In this document: piece by piece, positions 1 to 6,326 of the stretch
Numbering within the stretch: position 1 is the stretch's first letter
How the letters are laid out: every line of letters starts with the position of its first letter
Position numbers and translations under genes: made by a program
The notes under the pieces: model-generated
Databases searched by the model: none
What the model was told of the DNA's origin: nothing
What the model saw: the letters and a program-made list of their open reading frames with translations, nothing else
NCBI GenBank assembly: GCA_021604885.1
Contig: BQJV01000122.1
Location: forward strand, 1-8,329
Direction of reading: 5' to 3'
From: Acidimicrobiales bacterium
Lineage (GTDB): Bacteria; Actinomycetota; Acidimicrobiia; Acidimicrobiales; Aldehydirespiratoraceae
Length of the DNA stretch: 8,329 bases

Positions 1-760
1 CGTCGATGTAGCCGAGCGCGTAGGCGCCCATCCGGTAGCCCATCAGCCGTTGGAGCTTCTCCGGGAACGTCGCTGCGACATGCTGGGGAACCGACAGGTA
101 CTGGTTCTCCTCCTGACGAAGGAAGCTCACGTTGTAGGTGATGTTGATCGCGCGACGGTGGGCATCTGTCGTGTTGGGCCCACCCCCGTGGTACACGGAG
201 CCGCTGTAGAAGAGCACCGAACCCCGTGTCATCTCCGCCGGAACGGAGTCCTCGATCGCGAACTGCAGCCCGTCCTCACGGCGATTGCTGCCGACGACGA
301 TGCGGGTTGCGCCGTTCGCCTCCGTGAAGTCATCGCCGGCCCAGATGGTGTTGCACTGCACCTCGTAGCCGGACGGGAAGGGGAAGAAGTCGAACGCCCA
401 TTGATCGCGATGGATCTGCTGCTCGGCCGCCCCCGGCCCGATGTCGATGATCTGGGTGAGATGGAGCTGGTAGCTGGTGACGTGGCCGAGGAGGTCGTCA
501 CACGTCGCGAGCACCGTCGGGTGCATCACGAGATCCTGACTCGCCGCGGATCGGGCGAGGAGGCCACCGGTGCGGCGGGTGGTGACGCCGGTGAACGCGT
601 CGGCCCCGACCGGCGTCGCATCCACGAACGGCTGCATCTCGCCGAAGAACGCATCGAGCTGCGCATCGGTGGCGAGGTCGTCGACGATCACGCCGCCGTC
701 TCGGCGAAGGACCTCGGCGATCTCGGGGCCGGTGGCCGTCGGGGGAAGGTGCGTCAGCAT
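1..760 (-). CDS. Phytanoyl-CoA dioxygenase (PhyH) family protein, 3' end beyond window
   Basis: A reading frame opens at the ATG at 760 and runs without a stop to the left edge, giving 253 residues; the C-terminus is missing. The translation looks like a non-heme Fe(II)/2-oxoglutarate dioxygenase of the PhyH family, which hydroxylate small hydrophobic or CoA-linked substrates in the cytoplasm. The likely iron ligands are His117 and Asp119 in QQIHRDQW, with the distal His191 in VYHGGGPNTT. Arg202 or Arg203, followed by AINITYN, fits the 2-oxoglutarate-binding arginine. The core of about 250 residues is close to the usual family size, so only a short tail should be missing. No good Shine-Dalgarno sequence precedes the ATG, but no better in-frame start is visible. 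The gene is divergent from the DJ-1 family gene, with 43 bases between starts. Family assignment is confident; the substrate is unknown. Confidence 0.9.
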   Translation of the reverse strand, partial: MLTHLPPTATGPEIAEVLRRDGGVIVDDLATDAQLDAFFGEMQPFVDATPVGADAFTGVTTRRTGGLLARSAASQDLVMHPTVLATCDDLLGHVTSYQLHLTQIIDIGPGAAEQQIHRDQWAFDFFPFPSGYEVQCNTIWAGDDFTEANGATRIVVGSNRREDGLQFAIEDSVPAEMTRGSVLFYSGSVYHGGGPNTTDAHRRAINITYNVSFLRQEENQYLSVPQHVAATFPEKLQRLMGYRMGAYALGYID

Positions 761-803
761 GGCCGAACGGTAGTCGCGGCGCGATCCGTGGAACCATGGC
801 CGG

Positions 804-1430
804 ATGCGGATCGTGTTCTTCCTCTACGAAGGCCTGACCACGCTCGACGTGATCGGCCCCCACGACGTGCTGTCCCGTCTGCCCGGCGCCGAGGCGATCT
901 CGGTGTCGAAGGACGGGGGCCCGGTCAACGCCGACACCGGTGCGCTCGGGCTCACCCCGACGCACGCGATGGCCGATGTCGATTCGTGCGACATCCTGGT
1001 GGTGCCCGGCGGGCTGGAGGGCACCTTCGCCGCCGCGGCCGACGAGGAGATTCTCGACTGGATCCGCGCCGTCACCGCCGACGCCACCTGGATCACGTCC
1101 GTCTGCACCGGCTCACTCATCCTCGGCGCGGCCGGGCTTCTGGAGGGGAAGCGGGCGACGACCCACTGGGCCGCGATCGACCTGCTCGCGACGTCCGGTG
1201 CCGAGCCGGTACGCGAGCGGGTGGTGTTCGACGGCAATGTCGTGACCGGTGCGGGCGTGTCGGCCGGCATCGACATGGCGCTCACACTCGCCGCGGCGAT
1301 CGCCGGCGACGACACCGCGAAGGCGCTCCAACTCGGGATCGAGTACGACCCGCACCCGCCGTTCGACTGCGGGTCGCCGGACAAGGCGTCCGACGAGCTC
1401 ATCGCCTTGGCGGGCGCGGCGCTCTCCTGA
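804..1430 (+). CDS. DJ-1/PfpI family protein, isonitrile hydratase-like
   Basis: This 208-residue protein belongs to the DJ-1/PfpI (class I glutamine amidotransferase-like) superfamily. The nucleophile elbow is SVCTGSLILGAAGLL with Cys101 and Thr102, followed by the GKRATTHW motif typical of the isonitrile hydratase (InhA) and AraC-type GATase1 branch. The acidic partner is Asp15 in LDVIGP, which aligns with Glu18 of DJ-1. Known isonitrile hydratases use an Asp/Cys/Thr set of this kind to hydrate R-NC to N-substituted formamides, so that is the best guess. Other members of the branch are deglycases or have no known substrate. There is no C-terminal AraC DNA-binding domain, so it is not the regulator form. 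An upstream ATG at 796 is out of frame, so the ATG at 804 is the start. The stop lies 6 bases from the convergent nitronate-monooxygenase-like gene. Confidence 0.87.
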   Translation: MRIVFFLYEGLTTLDVIGPHDVLSRLPGAEAISVSKDGGPVNADTGALGLTPTHAMADVDSCDILVVPGGLEGTFAAAADEEILDWIRAVTADATWITSVCTGSLILGAAGLLEGKRATTHWAAIDLLATSGAEPVRERVVFDGNVVTGAGVSAGIDMALTLAAAIAGDDTAKALQLGIEYDPHPPFDCGSPDKASDELIALAGAALS

Positions 1431-1436
1431 GCCGAC

Positions 1437-2564
1437 CTACTCCATCGACATCATCTGGCGCGTGCGTTCGAGCGAATCGACACACTCTTCGACCATCTCG
1501 AAGATGACGTCCGCGCTGCGCTTCACCTTGTTCATCGTGCCGACGATCTGACCGACCGGGTTGAACGCGACCTGCTGGGCCTTGTCCGGGTAGCGACCGC
1601 TGCGCACCATCGCCTCGCGGACCGCCATCATCTGCAACGGCATGCCGAGGGTGTCCGGTGTGTCGGTGCGTTCCCATGACTCCGTCCAGTCGTTGCGCAA
1701 CATGCGGCACGGCTTGCCGGTGTAGCTGCGACTGCGAACGGTGTCCTTGCTGGTCGCGTCGAGATACGACTGGATCTGGGCGGGGGTGCCGGCCGCCTCC
1801 TCGACGGCGAGCCACAGCGAACCCGTCCACACGCCGGCGGCGCCCATGGAGAGAGCGGCCGCCATCTGCCGTCCGTTGCCGATGCCTCCGGCCGCGAGGA
1901 CCGGGATCGGCGAGACCGCGTCGATCACCTGGGGCCACAGCACGACGGAACCGATGTCGCCGGTGTGGCCACCGCCCTCGTAGCCCTGAGCGATCACGAA
2001 GTCGAGACCGGCCGCGGCGTGGCGGCTGGCCTGCGCGGGCGTGCCGCAGAGCGCGCCCACGGCTCGTCCGGACGCCTGGATCTGCTCGACGAGATCGGGA
2101 GGCGGCGTGCCGAGCGCGTTGGCGACCATCACGACATTGTCGTGGCGGAGGATCTCCTCGACCTGCGGCACGGCAGTCGCCGCGTTCCATCCCATGAGCC
2201 CGCTGCCGAGCTCTTCGTCCTCGGGCAGCTCGGGCACCTCGTGCTTGTCGAGCATGTCGCGCACGAACGCCGTGTGCTCGTCCGGGATCATCCGCTGGAG
2301 ATCCTTGGTGAGCTTGCCGAGATCCATCTCACCGGCGTCGCCGTCGTACTTCTGGGGCAGGACGATGTCGACGGCGTAGGGCTTGTCGCCGATGTGTTCG
2401 TCGATCCAGTCGAGCTCGACCTTCAGCTGTTCGACGCTGAACCCGACCGCGCCGAGCACCCCGAGACCACCCGCCTTACTGACGGCCACCACGACATCAC
2501 GACAATGGGTGAAGGCGTAGATCGGAAACTCGATACCAAATCGCTCGGTCAGCTCGTTCTGCAT
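1437..2564 (-). CDS. Nitronate monooxygenase-like FMN-dependent TIM-barrel enzyme
   Basis: The 375-residue product matches the nitronate monooxygenase / 2-nitropropane dioxygenase family, FMN-dependent TIM barrels that oxidise alkyl nitronates. The N-terminus (FGIEFPIYAFTH, then SKAGGLGVLG) is the family's first barrel strand and glycine-rich loop. AQGYEGGGHTGDIGS at 192-206 places His200 where the catalytic base of the family lies. AAGGIGNGRQMAAALSMGA at 224-242 and GVWTGS at 244-249 form the FMN-phosphate site. The frame stays open upstream to 2891, but that extension would overlap the SCO6745-like gene and has no family similarity. The ATG at 2564, preceded by a weak GGCGG, begins the conserved sequence and is preferred. 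It is the third gene of a minus-strand set, 46 bases after the preceding stop with a palindrome between. Related proteins are often named enoyl-ACP reductase FabK or dioxygenase; true activity is untested. Confidence 0.9.
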   Translation of the reverse strand: MQNELTERFGIEFPIYAFTHCRDVVVAVSKAGGLGVLGAVGFSVEQLKVELDWIDEHIGDKPYAVDIVLPQKYDGDAGEMDLGKLTKDLQRMIPDEHTAFVRDMLDKHEVPELPEDEELGSGLMGWNAATAVPQVEEILRHDNVVMVANALGTPPPDLVEQIQASGRAVGALCGTPAQASRHAAAGLDFVIAQGYEGGGHTGDIGSVVLWPQVIDAVSPIPVLAAGGIGNGRQMAAALSMGAAGVWTGSLWLAVEEAAGTPAQIQSYLDATSKDTVRSRSYTGKPCRMLRNDWTESWERTDTPDTLGMPLQMMAVREAMVRSGRYPDKAQQVAFNPVGQIVGTMNKVKRSADVIFEMVEECVDSLERTRQMMSME

Positions 2565-2601
2565 ACCGCCGACGCTACGCCCCACCCCACGCCGCGAGAA
2601 A

Positions 2602-2624
2602 GTACTGGGGTCAGACCCCCGTAC
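2602..2624. repeat. 23-base near-perfect palindrome over a stop codon
   Basis: The arms GTAC (2602-2605) and GGGGTC (2607-2612) mirror GACCCC (2614-2619) and GTAC (2621-2624) around a single central A at 2613, with one mismatch (T2606/C2620). It covers the TGA stop of the SCO6745-like gene and lies 38 bases before the start of the nitronate-monooxygenase-like gene. In minus-strand RNA it could fold as a hairpin with a CUG loop followed by UUUCUC, so it might act as a weak terminator or attenuator. Its two-fold symmetry equally suits a protein-binding site or a dispersed palindromic repeat. Confidence 0.75.
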
Positions 2625-3501
2625 CTTCGCCGTGGGTGTGGCGGGCGGCGGGCATCCAGTTCTTGCCGGCGGTGGCATCGATACGGGCGATGAACGCGTC
2701 GTGGTGCGGTTCCAACAGCTCACAGAACGCGAGCGTGTCGGCCTCACCGACCGCCTCCCACACCTGCGCGCAGATCTCGTCGGTCCGCTGCTCGATGTCT
2801 TGACGGAGAGTGCGCGCCTCGTCGGTGAACACCCGATCGACCACGAGGCCCTTCCGTTCGAGGCGGGCCCACCCGAGGGCGACCTCCTCATCCGTCGCGC
2901 CGCGGCTGCGGACGATCCACTCGGCCTCCTCGTAGTCGACCATCAGGTTGTGGATCAGGCCGACCTCGGCGCCGTTCAGGTCGGCGGCGGCGATCAACGC
3001 CCAGTGGGTGTCGCCGCGCCACTCGCGGATGCAGTTGAACGCGAGCCACGCCGACAACGCAGGCTCACCTGCGTGGCGCTCGACGCGGTCGCGGTGGGCG
3101 GCGAACAGCACCCGCGCCCCGTTGTGTAGACCGTCCACGACCTCCCAGGCGCGAGAGGCGAGAGGGGCGAGGCCCTCCGCGATCGCGGGCGAGATCTCGG
3201 CGAGGCCCGGGAGCACCCGCGCGTCGCGGGCGAGCATCACGGACTCGGCGTCGGTGTGCTCGCGCATGAGGTCCATCCCCATGCCGAGAAACACCTCGCT
3301 GATCGAGTACGCCGTCGCCCCGATCACGCCGTTGCTCGCGCCGGCGAGCGGCGCGAACCGCGAGCCCACGTAGTAGCCCATGCCGTCGGGCACGCCGAGC
3401 TCGCCGTACATCTCGGCCGCGGTCGGATCGAAGTAGATCCACCCGATCAGGTCGTGACAGGCCCGTGAGCCCCGTTGCGCCAGCGCAGCCCAGTCGGTCA
3501 T
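2611..3501 (-). CDS. SCO6745-family (SalK-like, helix-turn-helix) protein
   Basis: The 296-residue product resembles the actinobacterial SCO6745 family, sometimes called SalK-like or HTH_67. Family features are the N-terminal helical part with YFDPTAAEMYGELGV, then GYYVGSRFAPL at about 42-52, the signature REWRGDTHWALIAA at 159-172, and a C-terminal winged-helix-like part. In that last part SRGATDEEVALGWARLERKG (199-218) leads into a beta-wing and FTDEARTLRQDIEQRTDE (225-242). This family has no established function; the helix-turn-helix label comes from fold similarity, and it often sits beside oxidoreductases. The start at 3501 lies one base after the stop of the LLM gene, with a GAGGG-like ribosome binding site inside that gene's end, so translation is probably coupled. 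About 45 residues follow the recognisable family region. It could be a regulator, a small-molecule-binding protein or an enzyme accessory. Confidence 0.78.
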   Translation of the reverse strand: MTDWAALAQRGSRACHDLIGWIYFDPTAAEMYGELGVPDGMGYYVGSRFAPLAGASNGVIGATAYSISEVFLGMGMDLMREHTDAESVMLARDARVLPGLAEISPAIAEGLAPLASRAWEVVDGLHNGARVLFAAHRDRVERHAGEPALSAWLAFNCIREWRGDTHWALIAAADLNGAEVGLIHNLMVDYEEAEWIVRSRGATDEEVALGWARLERKGLVVDRVFTDEARTLRQDIEQRTDEICAQVWEAVGEADTLAFCELLEPHHDAFIARIDATAGKNWMPAARHTHGEGTGV

Positions 3502-3502
3502 C

Positions 3503-4483
3503 TCAGCCCTCGCTCACCGCGGGAAGCACCTTGTCGACCACCATCTCCATCGACGACCACGCCACGTCGATCGGCATGCCGCCACAGAGCGGGTGCAGCG
3601 ACAGGGCGCCGGCATCGCGAATGCGATCGACCGCCTGCTCGGGCGTGAGGAACTGGTAGATCCCCTCGTCCCGCAGCTCCTCGACGGAGGTCGCGTGCGT
3701 GTGCACGGCCGATGTCTGGCCCGGCGGCTGCCACGTGTCGTAGGTCGAGGCCTCGAACCAATAGTGCGAGCCCAACTCGGCCCACGCTTTGTCGGGGTCC
3801 TCCACGACATTCACCATCGCGACCTTCTCCGGCGCGATGCAGAACCCCTGCGTGCCGTGCGTCTCGCACTCCTCGTAGTACAGCGCTTCGAGCTCGGGCA
3901 GCGGTGCCGGCAGCTGGAGCGGCAGGCCGAGGCGGGCCGCCCGCTTCGCCGCGGCCGGGCTCGACCCACCGACCATCACCATCGGATGCGGACGGGTGTA
4001 CGGCATCGGTCCGACCTGGATCGTCTCACCGTTGATCTCGAACTCCTCGCCCGACCAGACCTTGAGCATCGTCTCGAGGCACTCGTCGAGGATCTTGCCG
4101 CGGCGCTTCCACTCGAGCCCGAGCGCCGCGTACTCGGCCGGCCGATAACCGAGACCCGTCGTGATCGACAGACGCCCCTTCGAGACGAGGTCGATGACGC
4201 TCATCTGCTGCGCGAGCCGAATCGGATCGTGGAGCGGAACGAGCAGCGCCGTGATGGCCACCGACAGGTTCTCCGTGCGGTTCAGGATCATCGCTGCGGT
4301 CAGCAGCGGCGTCGGACTCCAGCCCATCGGCGTGGCCGTGTGTTCTTCGGTACTCACCATCGCGAAGCCGTTCTTGTCCGCGTACTCGGCGAGATCGATG
4401 CCGGCCCGGTATCGATCGCTCATGTGCTCGGGATCCGTGGGATCGGGATGCACATAGTTGAGCCGCATCATCATGAACGCCAC
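3503..4483 (-). CDS. LLM class flavin-dependent oxidoreductase (luciferase-like)
   Basis: This 326-residue protein is a bacterial-luciferase-like TIM-barrel oxidoreductase using reduced FMN or coenzyme F420. Characteristic stretches are the N-terminal strand and helix (DLAEYADKNGFAMVSTEEHT), PTPLLTAAMILNRTENLSVA, LLVPLHDPIRLAQQMSVIDLVSKGRLSI broken across 80-107, TGLGYRPAEYAALG near 108-121, and RPHPMVMVGGSSPAAAKRAARLGLP in the second half, the usual flavin-phosphate region. The length is typical. I place the start at the GTG at 4483 because GAGGAG (4491-4496, minus strand) lies 7 bases upstream; the in-frame ATG codons three to five codons later are too far from it. It is the first gene of the minus-strand set and ends one base before the SCO6745-like gene. 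FMN versus F420 dependence and substrate cannot be decided from sequence alone. Confidence 0.9.
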   Translation of the reverse strand: MAFMMMRLNYVHPDPTDPEHMSDRYRAGIDLAEYADKNGFAMVSTEEHTATPMGWSPTPLLTAAMILNRTENLSVAITALLVPLHDPIRLAQQMSVIDLVSKGRLSITTGLGYRPAEYAALGLEWKRRGKILDECLETMLKVWSGEEFEINGETIQVGPMPYTRPHPMVMVGGSSPAAAKRAARLGLPLQLPAPLPELEALYYEECETHGTQGFCIAPEKVAMVNVVEDPDKAWAELGSHYWFEASTYDTWQPPGQTSAVHTHATSVEELRDEGIYQFLTPEQAVDRIRDAGALSLHPLCGGMPIDVAWSSMEMVVDKVLPAVSEG

Positions 4484-4490
4484 AGGAGGT

Positions 4491-4496
4491 CTCCTC
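4491..4496 (-). promoter_or_regulatory. Ribosome binding site that fixes the LLM GTG start
   Basis: On the minus strand GAGGAG is followed by ACCTCCT and then the GTG start codon, a 7-base spacing. The site is self-complementary: plus-strand AGGAG (4484-4488) and CTCCT (4491-4495) are separated by two bases, so the leader carries an anti-Shine-Dalgarno-like sequence directly after the Shine-Dalgarno sequence. Confidence 0.65.
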
Positions 4497-4537
4497 GATA
4501 ATTCCGAACGGCCGGGGCCGGCCCTGGCGCGAGACTA

Positions 4538-4559
4538 TGGCTCTCCCGAAAGAGAGTCA
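4538..4559 (+). repeat. Inverted repeat in the leader of the kinase gene
   Basis: TGGCTCTC (4538-4545) can pair with GAGAGTCA (4552-4559) around the loop CCGAAA, giving eight base pairs in RNA with one G-U. The right arm contains the only Shine-Dalgarno-like purines (AGAGAG, 4551-4556) before the ATG at 4566, so a folded leader would hide them. Whether it is transcribed and folds is not known. Confidence 0.5.
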
Positions 4560-4565
4560 CCATCC

Positions 4566-5093
4566 ATGCCTGCCCCGCTGATCATCCTCACCGGTCCTCC
4601 CGGCACCGGGAAGTCGACGGCCGCCGAGGGGTTGTCCGGCGGGTTCGACCGGTCCGCCGTCGTCGGAGGTGACTTCTTCCTCGAGGCACTGCGGTCCGGG
4701 AAGGTCGAGCCCTGGCTGCCGGCGTCGCACGACCAGAACACGCGGGTCATGGAGATCACCGCACGCTCGGCACGTGACTACACCGCCGCCGGTTGGACGA
4801 CGATCCTCGAGGGGATCGTGGGTCCCTGGTTCCTGCCGAACGTGCTCGCCGAAGTCGGTGCGCTCGACGTGCACTACTTCGTGCTGACCGCACCGCTCGA
4901 CGTGTGCAAGCGGCGGGTGCGCGCCCGGGGTCGCATCTCCATGTCCGCCGTCGTCGAGAAGATGCACGCGGAGTTCGAGACGCACGCGTCGGACGAACGG
5001 CATCTCGTGGACTCGGACCGTCCCCGCGCCGACGTCGTCGACGACATCGCCGCCCGGGTGGCAGCACGGAGCGCGCTGGTCTCAGAAGGGTGA
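4566..5093 (+). CDS. Small P-loop kinase-like ATPase (AAA_33 type)
   Basis: The 175-residue product begins with a hydrophobic strand and a clear Walker A loop, GPPGTGKST, at 10-18. GGDFF at 34-38 and TILEGIVGPWF at 79-89 fit the second strand and the Walker-B/DxD-like region of small kinases. LTAPLDVCKRRVRARGR at 107-123 looks like a nucleoside-kinase strand plus arginine-rich lid. This fold includes shikimate kinase, gluconokinase, chloramphenicol phosphotransferase and many uncharacterised AAA_33 proteins; nothing here picks one substrate. The frame is open from 4458, but the conserved fold begins at the ATG at 4566, and the longer form would reach into the divergent LLM gene, so the shorter start is preferred. 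The last 12 bases overlap the 3' end of the convergent P450 gene. It is a single gene between two minus-strand operons and may be unrelated to them. Confidence 0.82.
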   Translation: MPAPLIILTGPPGTGKSTAAEGLSGGFDRSAVVGGDFFLEALRSGKVEPWLPASHDQNTRVMEITARSARDYTAAGWTTILEGIVGPWFLPNVLAEVGALDVHYFVLTAPLDVCKRRVRARGRISMSAVVEKMHAEFETHASDERHLVDSDRPRADVVDDIAARVAARSALVSEG

Positions 5094-6326
5094 GGCCACG
5101 CCCGACCGCTCGCCGGGAGTGAACGTCACCGGCATGGTCACGACGCCCGTCATCAGGAGGTTGCCGGGGTAGGGCCGGAAGCTGTCGGGATCGATCTCGT
5201 AGTCGGGCATGCGGGCGAGCACGTCGGCGATCATCAGCGCGGACTCGATCCGGGCGATGCTCGAACCGATGCAGCGGTGGCCACCGAGGCCGAAGGCGAG
5301 ATGCTTGTTCTCGGGCCGGTCGATCACGACCCGGTCGGCTTCGGGGAACGCATCCGGGTCGTGGTTCGCCGCGACCCACGAGATGAACACGACATCGCCG
5401 CGCTTGATCTGCCGACCGCCGAGCTCGACGTCGCGCGTCGCGGTTCTCGTCAGCGACTCCGACGGGCTGTAGAAGCGGAGGAACTCCTCGACCGCGCCGG
5501 GGATCAGGGCGGGGTCGTCGATCAGCCGCCGCCGATCGTCCGGGTGCGTGCCGAGATGGTGGAGCCCCCAACTCACGAGCGACGTCGTCGTGTCGAGACC
5601 GCCGGCCACGAGGTTCCACAGGATCCCGGCGACCTCGTCGTCGGTCAGAAGACGCCCGTCGATCTCGCTGGTGACGATGGCGGACGTGAGGTCGTCGCCC
5701 GGATGCTCCCGCCGATGACGGGCGATCTCACCGAGCTCCCCGAACATGTCACCGACACGGGCGATCGCCTGCTGGAACTCGGCGTCGCTCGGTTTGAACG
5801 ACGAGGTCGCGTGGAAGAAGTCCGCGTAGTACTTCCAGTTCGTGGACGGCATGCCCATCATCTCGAGCGTCATCACACCCGGCACCGGTGACGCGTAGTC
5901 GTTCACGAGATCACCCGCGCCGGCCTCGACCATCTCGTCGAGGAACCACGCCGACACGTGAGCCAGCCGCTCGCGATTCGCCAGCACGGCCTTCGTCACC
6001 ATGTGCGGGTTGAGCACCCGCCGCAGATCGGCGTGCTCGGGACCGTCGATCTCGGAGACGCCCATGCGCGGTGTCCCCGTCTTGCGGGGCACCCCGCAGA
6101 TGCCGTGGTAGTCGATGCCGTCGGGGGCATCGAGCTCGTACTTGTGCGCGAAGGTCTCGTTGTCGCGGGCGACCTCGGCAACCGACGCGTAGTCGGTCAC
6201 CATCCAGAACCCCCCGTGTGCCTCGTTGAACACGACGGGGCAGCCGCTCCGAAGCTCGGCGTAGTGCTCGTGACGGTTGCGGACCCAGGCCGGGTCCTGA
6301 TGGTCGAGGTCGATCGTCTCGGTCAT
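5082..6326 (-). CDS. Cytochrome P450
   Basis: The 414-residue product is a full-length soluble bacterial class I P450, which oxygenates an organic substrate using electrons from a ferredoxin and its reductase; neither partner is encoded in the window. The I-helix oxygen-activation motif AGGLDTTTS is at 241-249, with Asp245 and Thr246. The K-helix ExxR is Glu281 to Arg284 (EFLR). The haem loop FGLGGHRCIGSSIAR at 345-359 gives the axial thiolate Cys352. EIDGPEHADLRRVLNP at 92-107 is the usual C-helix region that contacts the haem propionates. There is no membrane anchor. The ATG at 6326 overlaps the SDR stop by four bases and has a strong GAGGAGG site four bases upstream. It is the last gene of the operon. 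The CYP family and substrate cannot be assigned by eye; sterol, terpenoid or fatty-acid oxidation are possibilities only. Confidence 0.96.
   Translation of the reverse strand: MTETIDLDHQDPAWVRNRHEHYAELRSGCPVVFNEAHGGFWMVTDYASVAEVARDNETFAHKYELDAPDGIDYHGICGVPRKTGTPRMGVSEIDGPEHADLRRVLNPHMVTKAVLANRERLAHVSAWFLDEMVEAGAGDLVNDYASPVPGVMTLEMMGMPSTNWKYYADFFHATSSFKPSDAEFQQAIARVGDMFGELGEIARHRREHPGDDLTSAIVTSEIDGRLLTDDEVAGILWNLVAGGLDTTTSLVSWGLHHLGTHPDDRRRLIDDPALIPGAVEEFLRFYSPSESLTRTATRDVELGGRQIKRGDVVFISWVAANHDPDAFPEADRVVIDRPENKHLAFGLGGHRCIGSSIARIESALMIADVLARMPDYEIDPDSFRPYPGNLLMTGVVTMPVTFTPGERSGVASPF

Larger units (their letters stand above)
4484..4565. promoter_or_regulatory. Divergent intergenic region between LLM and P-loop kinase genes
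   Basis: These 82 bases separate the divergent starts of the LLM operon and the kinase gene and should hold promoters for both. A perfect 10-base palindrome, GGGCCGGCCC, lies at 4515-4524 and could be an operator, although such GC palindromes arise easily in this composition. A TANNNT-type -10 candidate for the minus strand (TAGTCT, 4532-4537) has no convincing -35 element. No clear -10/-35 pair is seen on the plus strand. Confidence 0.4.

Noticed and set aside
50..1507. Plus-strand 485-codon open frame
   Set aside because: It is Arg-rich with no recognisable domain, and it lies opposite the PhyH gene and across the DJ-1 gene in another frame; both of those have family motifs.
2602..2624. 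Calling the palindrome a rho-independent terminator
   Set aside because: The following UUUCUC is not a proper U-tract and another gene of the same strand starts 38 bases on, so it is listed as a repeat with termination only as an option.
2565..2891. N-terminal extension of the nitronate-monooxygenase-like gene to 2891
   Set aside because: The extra residues lie out of frame over the SCO6745-like gene and show no family similarity; the ATG at 2564 begins the conserved barrel.
3593..4501. Plus-strand 302-codon open frame
   Set aside because: Complement shadow of the LLM gene, His/Arg/Leu-rich without domain features.
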